Positions 25,342 through 32,669 of a stretch of DNA of 64,000 nucleotides are shown here, piece by piece. Source of the stretch: Streptomyces sp. 1222.5. Its GTDB lineage: Bacteria; Actinomycetota; Actinomycetes; Streptomycetales; Streptomycetaceae. Made by a program: the position numbers and the translations under genes. The notes under the pieces were generated by a model that was given only the letters and a program-made list of their open reading frames with translations, was not told where the DNA came from and ran no database searches. Numbering within the stretch: the stretch's first letter is position 1; each line of letters opens with the position of its first letter. The stretch spans positions 7,438,001 to 7,502,000 of the forward strand of contig NZ_FNSZ01000001.1 of assembly GCF_900105245.1 (NCBI RefSeq), given 5' to 3'.

Positions 25342-25422
25342 GTGCCGACCGAACTCCTTCTCTTCGGGCGGGTCCACGTCGACCTGGCCCGCACCGCCAG
25401 CGCGCGCTGTCCGGGCTGTTGA
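25342..25422 (+). CDS. Cysteine-containing short leader peptide before flavin reductase
   Basis: A 26-residue reading frame (GTG 25342, TGA 25420-25422). Its C-terminal part reads FGRVHVDLARTASARCPGC. This closely fits the actinobacterial leader-peptide pattern R-x-HVDL-x-R-x-x-SA-x-C found upstream of sulfur-assimilation and flavin-reductase genes. Such peptides with terminal Cys codons are thought to sense cysteine supply by ribosome stalling. A TTGACT at 25306-25311 would place transcription start close to the GTG, so translation could be leaderless. GTG 25312 in the same frame is an alternative start (36 residues). The flavin reductase starts 41 bp after the stop. Confidence 0.72.
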   Translation: MPTELLLFGRVHVDLARTASARCPGC

Positions 25423-25463
25423 GCAGCCACGGACCCAGCCACCCCGCGCAGAAGGACAATTCC

Positions 25464-25973
25464 ATGACGGCCACGCCCGACCTCGGCACCTTCCAGCTCG
25501 CCTCGCCCGACCTGCTCCGCTCCACCTTCCGCCGGCACGCCGCCGGTGTCGCGGTGATCACCGCGAGCGGCGCGGCCGGCCCGGTCGGCTTCACCGCCAC
25601 CTCGCTCACCTCCGTCTCCGCGGAGCCGCCGCTGGTCTCCTTCGGCATCGGTACGGGTGCCTCCAGCTGGCCCGCGGTGGCCGCGAGCGAGCACATCGGC
25701 GTCCACATACTCGGTGAGCACCAGAGCGAACTGGCGGCGACCTTCGCCCGCAGCGGTGCCGACCGCTTCGGCGCCCCCACCGCCTGGCGGGAGGGCCCGG
25801 AGGGCGTACCCGTGCTGGACGACGTGCTCGCCTGGCTGGTCTGCCGGATCGTCGCCCGGGTCCCGGCCGGCGATCACCGGATCGTGCTCGCCGAGGTGCT
25901 CGGGGGCGATCCCTCGGGCGCCGGGCGCCCCCTCCTCTATCACCACGGCCGCTTCAACGGCCTGCGGGATTGA
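25464..25973 (+). CDS. Flavin reductase (FMN-binding split barrel) family protein
   Basis: 169 residues. Typical flavin reductase-like core: FRRHAAGVAVITASGAAGPVGFTATSLTSVSAEPPLVSFGI, then HIGVHILGEHQSELAATFA and a C-terminal PLLYHHGRFNGL. These enzymes supply reduced FMN to two-component monooxygenases (including sulfonate desulfurisation systems) or act as small oxidoreductases. GAAGGA ribosome site 8 nt before the ATG. The preceding leader peptide suggests sulfur/cysteine-responsive control, consistent with a role in sulfur acquisition; this is inference. No monooxygenase partner lies next to it. Confidence 0.92.
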   Translation: MTATPDLGTFQLASPDLLRSTFRRHAAGVAVITASGAAGPVGFTATSLTSVSAEPPLVSFGIGTGASSWPAVAASEHIGVHILGEHQSELAATFARSGADRFGAPTAWREGPEGVPVLDDVLAWLVCRIVARVPAGDHRIVLAEVLGGDPSGAGRPLLYHHGRFNGLRD

Positions 25974-26033
25974 TCACGCCCGGCTCTCCTGCGAGGACGT
26001 CGAATTCCGGTTACGCTGCGTTGCGAAGGTCAC

Positions 26034-26082
26034 AGTTCAAAGCGCTTGCTTAGCGGGCATGAACTGGGTGTACTGACGAGTA
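26034..26082 (+). promoter_or_regulatory. Inverted repeats upstream of etfBA
   Basis: Two repeats lie 110-160 bp before etfB: AGTTCA (26034-26039) with TGAACT (26060-26065), and a compact TACT-gacg-AGTA (26071-26082) followed by AATATTT. The AT-rich patch around 26080 is unusual for this region and probably holds the promoter. The regulator is unknown. Confidence 0.4.
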
Positions 26083-26190
26083 ATATTTCGGTCGGAGCGC
26101 GCGGACGCCCCGACCGGGATCGGCCGCTTGAGGCGCCTATGCTGCCTCCAAGAGGCAGCCCGGAAATGTCGAAGTAGTAGGAGAGCCGGC

Positions 26191-26976
26191 GTGAGCTTGA
26201 GGATCGTTGTCACTGTGAAGTACGTGCCCGACGCCACTGGCGACCGGCACTTCGCCGATGACCTGACCGTCGACCGCGACGACGTCGACGGTCTGCTCTC
26301 CGAGCTGGACGAGTACGCGGTCGAGCAGGCCCTGCAGATCGCGGAGAACGCGGACGACGCCGAGGTCACCGTCCTGACGGTCGGCCCCGAGGACGCCAAG
26401 GACGCGCTTCGCAAGGCTCTCTCCATGGGTGCCGACAAGGCCATCCACGTGGAGGACGACGACCTGCACGGCACCGACGCCATCGGTACCTCTCTCGTGC
26501 TGGCCAAGGCCATCGAGAAGGCCGGCTTCGACCTGGTCGTCTCCGGCATGGCCTCCACCGACGGCACCATGGGCATCGTCCCCGCGCTGGTGGCCGAGCG
26601 CCTGGGCGTCCCGCAGGTCTCCCTGCTCTCCGAGGTCTCCGTCGAGGACGGCACGGTCAAGGGCCGCCGGGACGGCGACGCCGCCTCCGAGCAGCTCGAG
26701 GCGCAGCTCCCGGCCGTCGTCTCCGTCACGGACCAGTCGGGCGAGGCGCGTTACCCGTCCTTCAAGGGCATCATGGCGGCCAAGAAGAAGCCGGTCGAGT
26801 CCTGGGACCTGTCCGACCTGGACATCGAGGCCGAGGAGGTCGGCCTCGACGGCGCGTACACCAAGGTCGAGGCCGCGAACGAGCGTCCGGCCCGCACGGC
26901 CGGCACCATCGTCAAGGACGAGGGCGAGGGCGGCAAGCAGCTCGCTGAGTTCCTCGCGGGCCAGAAGTTCATCTAA
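26191..26976 (+). CDS. etfB: Electron transfer flavoprotein beta subunit
   Basis: 261 residues; GTG start with TAGGAGAG upstream. EtfB hallmarks: VTVKYVPDATGD at the N-terminus, DEYAVEQALQIAE, VTVLTVGPEDAKDALRKALSMGADKAIHV, DLVVSGMASTDGTMGIVPALVAERLG (AMP/nucleotide-binding region) and YPSFKGIMAAKKKP. ETF accepts electrons from acyl-CoA and other dehydrogenases and passes them to ETF:quinone oxidoreductase. The alpha subunit follows after 53 bp in the same operon. Confidence 0.96.
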   Translation: MSLRIVVTVKYVPDATGDRHFADDLTVDRDDVDGLLSELDEYAVEQALQIAENADDAEVTVLTVGPEDAKDALRKALSMGADKAIHVEDDDLHGTDAIGTSLVLAKAIEKAGFDLVVSGMASTDGTMGIVPALVAERLGVPQVSLLSEVSVEDGTVKGRRDGDAASEQLEAQLPAVVSVTDQSGEARYPSFKGIMAAKKKPVESWDLSDLDIEAEEVGLDGAYTKVEAANERPARTAGTIVKDEGEGGKQLAEFLAGQKFI

Positions 26977-27029
26977 GGGCCCGCGCCCGCCGACCGCCCC
27001 TCAACTTCGTTTCGCAGGAGAGCAATCCC

Positions 27030-27992
27030 ATGGCTGAAGTCCTCGTCTACGTCGACCACGTGGACGGTGCCGTCCGCAAGCCCACCCTGGAGCTGCTGAC
27101 CCTGGCCCGCCGCCTCGGCGAGCCCGTCGCCGTGGCCCTCGGCAACGGCGCCGCCGACACCGCCGCCACGCTCGCCGAGCACGGCGCGGTGAAGGTCCTC
27201 ACCGACGACGCGTCCGAGTACGCCGACTACCTGGTCGTGCCGAAGGTGGACGCCCTCCAGGCCGCCCACGAGGCCGTCTCCCCGGCCGCCGTGCTGGTCC
27301 CGTCCTCCGCCGAGGGCAAGGAGATCGCCGCCCGCCTGGCGCTGCGCATCGGCTCGGGCATCATCACCGACGCCATCGACGTCGAGGCCGGCGACGAGGG
27401 CCCGGTGGCCACCCAGTCGGTGTTCGCCGCGTCCTTCTCCACCAAGTCCCGTGTCGTCAAGGGCACCCCGGTCATCACGGTCAAGCCCAACAGCGCCGCC
27501 GTCGAGGCCGCCCCGGCCGCCGGCGCGGTCGAGGCCCTCTCGGTGTCCTTCTCCGCCCAGGCCACCGGCACCAAGGTCACCGGCCGCACGCCGCGTGAGT
27601 CGACGGGCCGCCCGGAGCTGACCGAGGCCGCGATCGTGGTCTCGGGTGGCCGTGGCGTCAACGGCGCGGAGAACTTCTCGATCATCGAGGCGCTCGCCGA
27701 CTCCCTCGGCGCGGCCGTCGGTGCCTCGCGTGCCGCGGTGGACGCCGGCTGGTACCCGCACACCAACCAGGTCGGCCAGACCGGCAAGTCGGTCTCGCCG
27801 CAGCTGTACATCGCCAACGGCATCTCCGGCGCGATCCAGCACCGTGCCGGTATGCAGACCTCCAAGACGATCGTGGCCGTCAACAAGGACGCCGAGGCCC
27901 CGATCTTCGAGCTGGTCGACTTCGGCGTGGTCGGCGACCTCTTCGACGTCGTCCCGCAGCTGACCGAGGAGATCAAGACCCGCAAGGGCTGA
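27030..27992 (+). CDS. etfA: Electron transfer flavoprotein alpha subunit
   Basis: 320 residues; AGGAGAG ribosome site. The N-terminal domain pairs with EtfB. The C-terminal FAD domain is complete: VVSGGRGVNGAENFSIIEALADSLGAAVGASRAAVDAGW, NQVGQTGKSVSPQLYIANGISGAIQHRAGM, and TIVAVNKDAEAPIFELVDFGVVGDLFDVVPQLTEEI. FAD is bound between the domains. Expressed with etfB; the pair serves fatty-acid and amino-acid oxidation. A strong hairpin ends the operon 18 bp downstream. Confidence 0.97.
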   Translation: MAEVLVYVDHVDGAVRKPTLELLTLARRLGEPVAVALGNGAADTAATLAEHGAVKVLTDDASEYADYLVVPKVDALQAAHEAVSPAAVLVPSSAEGKEIAARLALRIGSGIITDAIDVEAGDEGPVATQSVFAASFSTKSRVVKGTPVITVKPNSAAVEAAPAAGAVEALSVSFSAQATGTKVTGRTPRESTGRPELTEAAIVVSGGRGVNGAENFSIIEALADSLGAAVGASRAAVDAGWYPHTNQVGQTGKSVSPQLYIANGISGAIQHRAGMQTSKTIVAVNKDAEAPIFELVDFGVVGDLFDVVPQLTEEIKTRKG

Positions 27993-28009
27993 GATCTCCC
28001 AGGGCACGT

Positions 28010-28048
28010 CCGAGGCCCCGGTGACCGACGCGGTCACCGGGGCCTCGG
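28010..28048 (+). terminator. Strong hairpin terminator after etfBA
   Basis: A perfect 17-bp stem: left arm 28010-28026 (CCGAGGCCCCGGTGACC), loop gacgc, right arm 28032-28048. It lies 18 bp after the etfA stop. There is no U-tract, as usual in Streptomyces, but the stem is exceptionally stable. Confidence 0.9.
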
Positions 28049-28097
28049 TGCATCCTGGAGGCGGGCGGGCGCGGGCGACCAAGGTCCGGACGGGGTG

Positions 28098-28153
28098 TTG
28101 ACCAGGGAGAACCACCCGGATAACTTCATTCTACGGATTGTTGATTCCGTAGA
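28098..28153 (+). promoter_or_regulatory. Promoter and operator of the DUF6986 gene
   Basis: TTGACC (28098-28103), a 17-bp spacer and TAACTT (28121-28126) make a sigma70-like promoter. Immediately downstream lies an inverted repeat with perfect 8-bp arms, TCTACGGA (28130-28137) and TCCGTAGA (28146-28153), with an 8-bp spacer. The repeat covers the expected transcription start, a repressor position. The binding protein is not identified here. Confidence 0.7.
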
Positions 28154-28175
28154 GCGGAAAAATGGAGGGTGTGGG

Positions 28176-29474
28176 ATGGGTCAGCAGGAGAAGGTGGCGA
28201 CGAGCCTCGCGGGTGCCGTCAGCGAGGAGATCAGCGCCTCCCTCGCACCGGTCGACGCGGAGCTGGAGCGCCGCTACCCCGGGGACCCCGGCACCCGGCA
28301 GCCCGTCCACACCGTCTACGTCCCCGGCGACGCCTTCGCCGCCGACACCCTCCGCTCCTGGGGCGACCGCGCCCTCGCGGCCCTCGACGAACACGCCCCC
28401 GACGCCGCCTCCTTCGCGGCCGTCCTGGGACTCGCCGACGACCTCGCCGAGCCGGTGTACTCCCGCGTCCGCGCCAAGCTGGAGCGCGAGCCGGTGGAAG
28501 ACCTGCGCGTCGACTTCGAGGACGGCTACGGCCCCCGCCCCGACGCCGAGGAGGACGAGGCGGCGGCCCGCGCGGCCCGCCTGATCGCCGAGGCGTACGA
28601 GAAGGGCACCGCGGCGCCGTACATGGGCATCCGCATGAAGTGCATGGAAGCCGCCGTGCGCGACCGGGGCATCCGCACCCTGGACGTCTTCCTCACCGGC
28701 CTGATGGAGGCCGGCGGCCTGCCCGAGGGCCTGGTCCTCACGCTGCCCAAGGTCACCTACCCCGAGCAGGTCGACGCCTTCGCCCGCCTCCTGGCGGCCT
28801 TCGAGAAGACGCACGGCCTGGACGCCGGCCGCCTGGGCTTCGAGATCCAGATCGAGACCAGCCAGTCCATCCTCGCCACCGACGGCACCGCGACCGTCGC
28901 CCGCATGATCCAGGCCGCCGGGGGCCGCGCCACCGGCCTGCACTACGGCACCTTCGACTACAGCGCCTGCCTCGGCGTGTCCGCCGCCTACCAGGCCAGT
29001 GACCACCCGGCCGCCGACCACGCCAAGGCGGTCATGCAGGTCGCGGCGGCGGGCACCGGCGTCCGTGTGTCCGACGGCTCGACGAACGTCCTGCCCGTGG
29101 GCCCGACCGCGAAGGTGCACGACGCCTGGCGCCTGCACTACGGTCTCACCCGCCGCGCCCTCGCCCGCGCCTACTACCAGGGCTGGGACATGCACCCGGG
29201 CCACATCCCCACCCGCTACGCGGCCGTCTTCGCCTTCTACCGCGAGGGCTTCGAGCAGGCGGCGGCCCGCCTCGCCCGCTATGCCGACCGGGCCGGCGGG
29301 GACGTCATGGACGAGCCCGCCACCGCCAAGGCCCTCGGTGGCTACCTGCTGCGCGGACTGGACTGCGGCGCCCTCGACATCGCCGAGGTCGCCCGCCTCA
29401 CCGGCCTGACCCGCGCCGACCTGGAAGGCTTCGCCGCACCCCGGCGCGGTGACCTGACGGCCTCGGGGAAGTAA
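28176..29474 (+). CDS. DUF6986 family aldolase-like (HpcH/HpaI-fold) protein
   Basis: 432 residues; GGAGGG precedes ATG 28176. A TIM-barrel CitE/HpcH-like pattern is visible: VDFEDGYGPRPDAEEDEAA, YMGIRMKCMEAAVRDRGIRTLDVFL, GLVLTLPKVTYPEQVDAF, LGFEIQIETSQSIL (metal-binding Glu) and GLHYGTFDYSACLGVS. Members are annotated as aldolases or malate-synthase-like enzymes; the substrate is unproven. It has its own promoter with an operator-like repeat at the start site, so it is probably substrate-inducible, and it ends in a clear terminator. Confidence 0.88.
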   Translation: MGQQEKVATSLAGAVSEEISASLAPVDAELERRYPGDPGTRQPVHTVYVPGDAFAADTLRSWGDRALAALDEHAPDAASFAAVLGLADDLAEPVYSRVRAKLEREPVEDLRVDFEDGYGPRPDAEEDEAAARAARLIAEAYEKGTAAPYMGIRMKCMEAAVRDRGIRTLDVFLTGLMEAGGLPEGLVLTLPKVTYPEQVDAFARLLAAFEKTHGLDAGRLGFEIQIETSQSILATDGTATVARMIQAAGGRATGLHYGTFDYSACLGVSAAYQASDHPAADHAKAVMQVAAAGTGVRVSDGSTNVLPVGPTAKVHDAWRLHYGLTRRALARAYYQGWDMHPGHIPTRYAAVFAFYREGFEQAAARLARYADRAGGDVMDEPATAKALGGYLLRGLDCGALDIAEVARLTGLTRADLEGFAAPRRGDLTASGK

Positions 29475-29490
29475 CCGGACCGCTCGCGTT

Positions 29491-29529
29491 CCCGGCCCCA
29501 CCGCCCCCCAGCAGGGCGGCGGGGCCGGG
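29491..29529 (+). terminator. Hairpin terminator after the DUF6986 gene
   Basis: A 16-bp stem with one mismatch: left arm 29491-29506 (CCCGGCCCCACCGCCC), 7-nt loop, right arm 29514-29529. It lies 16 bp downstream of the stop codon. Confidence 0.8.
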
Positions 29530-29572
29530 CGCGTCCTCGGCCGTCGGATCCACGAGATCGACGACGGGACGG

Positions 29573-30367
29573 TCAGGGCAGGGGAGCCGAGGGCCATGCA
29601 TCGGCGCCGGGACTCCCGGGCGGCCGGCCGTGGGCGTACGTCTCCAGTCCCGACTCCGTCACCCAGCCCTGCTCGGCGAACAGCCGCGTGCCCCGCGCGC
29701 ACAGCCCGGCGTCGCCGCGCGCCCGGGCGCTGAACTCCTCCGGCGTCACCCCGAACAGCGCTCGCAACGGCGCGGAGCGCCTGAGCAGTTCGGTGAGCAG
29801 GGCACGCTGGCCGGGATGCCGGCGCGGTGCCCGGCCGCCGTTGCGCAGCACCCCGTGCCGGTTGACGTAGGAGTACACCCCGGGCAGCACCTGCCCGTCG
29901 GCGACCTCGACCCGTACGCCCGACGCGGGCAGCCAGGCCCGCCAGAAGTTCCCCCCGGTCAGCGGCACGCCCTCGCTGGCGTCGATCACGTCGAGCTGCC
30001 GGCGGTCGAGCCAGATGACGAACAACTCGCGTACGGCGCCCGGCGACACGACCGGGGAGGCGGAGACGTACCCCATGCGGCTGACGTGCGCGGAGACGCC
30101 CACGTCGACGCCGGTCACCCGGGCCCGGACCATCGGCACGGGGGAGTCGATCCCGAACTCCGCCATCTTGTGCCGCAGTTGGGCCGGGGAGGCGTTGGAG
30201 CCGACGGCGAGGACCGGCGCCCGGTCCTCGTACACCGGGCGTTCCAGCGGCAGCATCCGGTCGCCGTGCAGCACACCGGAGTCGGCGGGCCAGGCCCCGG
30301 GGTACGTCAGCGGATGCTCCCGGGGCACCTCGGCGAGGCCGAGTTCCCGGAGCGTGCGGCCGGACAC
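29573..30367 (-). CDS. Unrecognised protein with a gamma-glutamylcyclotransferase-like loop
   Basis: 264 residues; GTG start 7 bp downstream of the LacI-type regulator gene, so probably co-transcribed with it. The segment APVLAVGSNASPAQLRHKM resembles the YGSN-type substrate loop of gamma-glutamylcyclotransferase/AIG2 proteins. Later blocks are WLDRRQLDVIDASEG and LPGVYSYVNRHGVLRNGGRAPRRH. I cannot assign a substrate. An alternative is an unrelated conserved hypothetical with a similar loop. No signal peptide or membrane segment. Confidence 0.75.
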   Translation of the reverse strand: MSGRTLRELGLAEVPREHPLTYPGAWPADSGVLHGDRMLPLERPVYEDRAPVLAVGSNASPAQLRHKMAEFGIDSPVPMVRARVTGVDVGVSAHVSRMGYVSASPVVSPGAVRELFVIWLDRRQLDVIDASEGVPLTGGNFWRAWLPASGVRVEVADGQVLPGVYSYVNRHGVLRNGGRAPRRHPGQRALLTELLRRSAPLRALFGVTPEEFSARARGDAGLCARGTRLFAEQGWVTESGLETYAHGRPPGSPGADAWPSAPLP

Positions 30368-30374
30368 GAGCGGC

Positions 30375-31424
30375 TCAGTCGGCCGGCGGCAGCTCGCCCG
30401 AGCCGCGGGCGATCAGCCGGGTGGGCAGCTCGATCCGCTCCGGTGCGACGAGCGTGCCGTCCAGTTGCCGGAACAGGCGCTCGGCGGCGGTCCGGCCGAG
30501 CGCGGCCGAGTCCTGCGCGACGACCGTGACCCCCGGCTGGAGCAGCTCGGCCAGCTCGATGTCGTCGAAGCCGACCAGGGCGACCTGGCGGGACCGCTCG
30601 GCGAGGACCCGGATCACGGTGACCGTCACCCGGTTGTTGCCGGTGAAGATCGCGGTCACGGCGTCGGGAGCCGACAGCATCTCCTCGGCGGCCCGGCGCA
30701 CCCGCTCCGGACTCGTCGTGCCGAGGGACATCCAGCGGTCGTCGACCGGTATCCCCGCGTCCTCCATGGCGGCCCGGTAGCCGCGCAGGCGCTCGGCCGC
30801 GGTGTGGATGCGGGGCATGTCGCCGATGAACCCGATCCGCCGGTGCCCGTGCCCGATCAGATGGGCCACGCCGTCGCGGGCACCGCCGAAGTTGTCGGAC
30901 AGGACCACGTCGGCGTCGATCCGGCCGGCCGGGCGGTCCACGAAGACGGTCGCCACGCCCGCCCTGATCTCCGGCTCCAGGTAGCGGTGGTCGTCCCCGG
31001 CCGGGATCACCACCAGGCCGTCCACCCGCCGCGCGCACAGGGCCAGTGCCAGCTCCTGCTCGCGCTCCGGGTCCTCGGCGCTGGAGCCGTTGATCAGCAG
31101 GGCGCCATGGGCCCGGGCCACTTCCTCCACGGCGCGGCTGAGCGGGCCGTAGAACGGGTCCGCGAGGTCCTCCAGGACCAGGCCGATGCTCGCGGTACGG
31201 CCCTTGCGCAGCACCCGGGCGCTGTCGTTGCGGCGGAAGCCGAGCGCCTCGATCGCCTCCTGCACCCGGCGCTCGGTGTCCGGGGTGACCCCCGGCTCAC
31301 CGTTGACCACCCGGGAGACCGTCTTCAGCCCGACCCCGGCCCGTGCCGCCACGTCCTTCATGGTCGGGCGGTTGCCGTAGCGCGTGCCGGTTAGGCGGTC
31401 TGCGCGGCGGGTGATCTCTGGCAC
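30375..31424 (-). CDS. LacI-family transcriptional regulator
   Basis: 349 residues. The LacI HTH is PTMKDVAARAGVGLKTVSRVVNGEPGVTPDTERRVQEAIEALGFRRN (residues about 20-65), followed by the hinge helix (SARVLRKGRTASIGLV) and a periplasmic-binding-protein-like sugar domain ending in FDDIELAELLQPGVTVVAQD. About 15 extra residues precede the HTH. It is divergent from a ROK kinase gene; a perfect LacI-type palindrome GACAACGTTGTC lies between them, 130 bp from its own start and 106 bp from the kinase start. The inducer is probably a sugar, possibly a galactoside given the alpha-galactosidase nearby; this is inference. Confidence 0.93.
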   Translation of the reverse strand: MPEITRRADRLTGTRYGNRPTMKDVAARAGVGLKTVSRVVNGEPGVTPDTERRVQEAIEALGFRRNDSARVLRKGRTASIGLVLEDLADPFYGPLSRAVEEVARAHGALLINGSSAEDPEREQELALALCARRVDGLVVIPAGDDHRYLEPEIRAGVATVFVDRPAGRIDADVVLSDNFGGARDGVAHLIGHGHRRIGFIGDMPRIHTAAERLRGYRAAMEDAGIPVDDRWMSLGTTSPERVRRAAEEMLSAPDAVTAIFTGNNRVTVTVIRVLAERSRQVALVGFDDIELAELLQPGVTVVAQDSAALGRTAAERLFRQLDGTLVAPERIELPTRLIARGSGELPPAD

Positions 31425-31553
31425 GATGCGCTGTCCTGTCCTGTCGTCCGTCTGGTCCAGCGGCCCCGCGGGGGCCTCCGTACCTCTTTCCCACGGGGGT
31501 GGTGCGCGGATCCATGGGCTTGTATGAGGATGTGGCGTCGAGCATAGAGCCTG

Positions 31554-31565
31554 GACAACGTTGTC
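31554..31565. promoter_or_regulatory. LacI-type operator GACAACGTTGTC
   Basis: A perfect 12-bp palindrome with the central CG typical of LacI/GalR-family operators, located in the divergent region between the LacI regulator and the ROK kinase gene. Confidence 0.75.
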
Positions 31566-31670
31566 AGATGCGCGAGAGACTGTCCACCGCTGTCCCCGGC
31601 CTGCGCCCTACCGCTTGACCGGCCTGCGTTTTCCTGGTTCTTCAAGCTTCAACGGGGAGATTCGACTCTG

Positions 31671-32624
31671 ATGCACACCGACCTCGTGGCGGCCCTGGAC
31701 ATCGGCGGCACCAAGATCGCCGGCGCGCTGGTGGACGGCGACGGACGGATCCTGGCCCGGGCGCAGCGCGCCACGCCCGCCCAGCAGAGTGGCGAAACGG
31801 TCATGCGGGCGGTCGAGGAAGTGCTCCTCGACCTCGGCGGCTCGCCCCTGTGGGGACGCGCCGGCTCGATCGGCATCGGCAGCGCGGGCCCGGTGGACGC
31901 CTCGGCGGGCACGGTCAGCCCGGTGAACGTACCCGGCTGGCGGGATTTCCCGCTGGTCGAGCGGGTGCGCGCGGCCGCCGGCAACCTGCCGGTCGAGCTG
32001 ATCGGCGACGGCGTCGCGATCACGGCCGCCGAGCACTGGCAGGGCGCCGCCCGCGGCCACGACAACGCGCTGTGCATGGTGGTCTCCACCGGTGTCGGCG
32101 GCGGCCTCGTGCTGAACGGGCAGCTGCATCCCGGCCCGACCGGCAACGCCGGGCACATCGGCCACATCAGCGTCGACCTCGACGGCGATCCCTGCCCCTG
32201 CGGTGCCCGTGGCTGTGTGGAGCGCATCGCCAGCGGCCCGAACATCGCCCGCCGCGCGCTGGAACAGGGCTGGCGTCCGGGTCCCGACGGCGACACCTCG
32301 GCCGCCGCGGTGGCCGCCGCCGCCCGCGCGGGCGATCCGGTCGCCGTGGCTTCCTTCGAGCGGGCCGCGCGGGGGCTGGCCGCGGGCATCGCGGCCACCG
32401 CGACCCTGGTCGAGATCGACATCGCGGTGATCGGCGGAGGCGTCGGCAAGGCCGGCGACATCCTCTTCACCCCCCTGCGCAAGGCGCTCACCGACTACGC
32501 GACCCTGTCCTTCGTGCAGCGGCTGACGGTCGTGCCCGCGCAGATGGGCACCGACGCGGGCCTGGTCGGCGCCGCCGCGGCCGCGCTGGCCCGCAGGCCG
32601 GACGCGACCGCGGCGAGCGTCTGA
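31671..32624 (+). CDS. ROK-family sugar kinase (glucokinase-like)
   Basis: 317 residues. N-terminal phosphate-binding motif ALDIGGTKIAGALVDGDG, glycine-rich VVSTGVGGGLVLNGQL, the ROK signature GNAGHIGHISVDLDGDPCPCGARGCVERIASG with the CxCGxxGCxE zinc site, and AVIGGGVGKAGD. It has no N-terminal HTH, so it is an enzyme rather than a ROK repressor. It likely phosphorylates a hexose (glucose, or an N-acylhexosamine). Divergently arranged with a LacI regulator and convergent with a secreted alpha-galactosidase. Confidence 0.93.
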   Translation: MHTDLVAALDIGGTKIAGALVDGDGRILARAQRATPAQQSGETVMRAVEEVLLDLGGSPLWGRAGSIGIGSAGPVDASAGTVSPVNVPGWRDFPLVERVRAAAGNLPVELIGDGVAITAAEHWQGAARGHDNALCMVVSTGVGGGLVLNGQLHPGPTGNAGHIGHISVDLDGDPCPCGARGCVERIASGPNIARRALEQGWRPGPDGDTSAAAVAAAARAGDPVAVASFERAARGLAAGIAATATLVEIDIAVIGGGVGKAGDILFTPLRKALTDYATLSFVQRLTVVPAQMGTDAGLVGAAAAALARRPDATAASV

Positions 32625-32669
32625 GGACTCCGCGGCCCGCGTCCGGGGCTCGGTGGCCGCGTCCACGGC

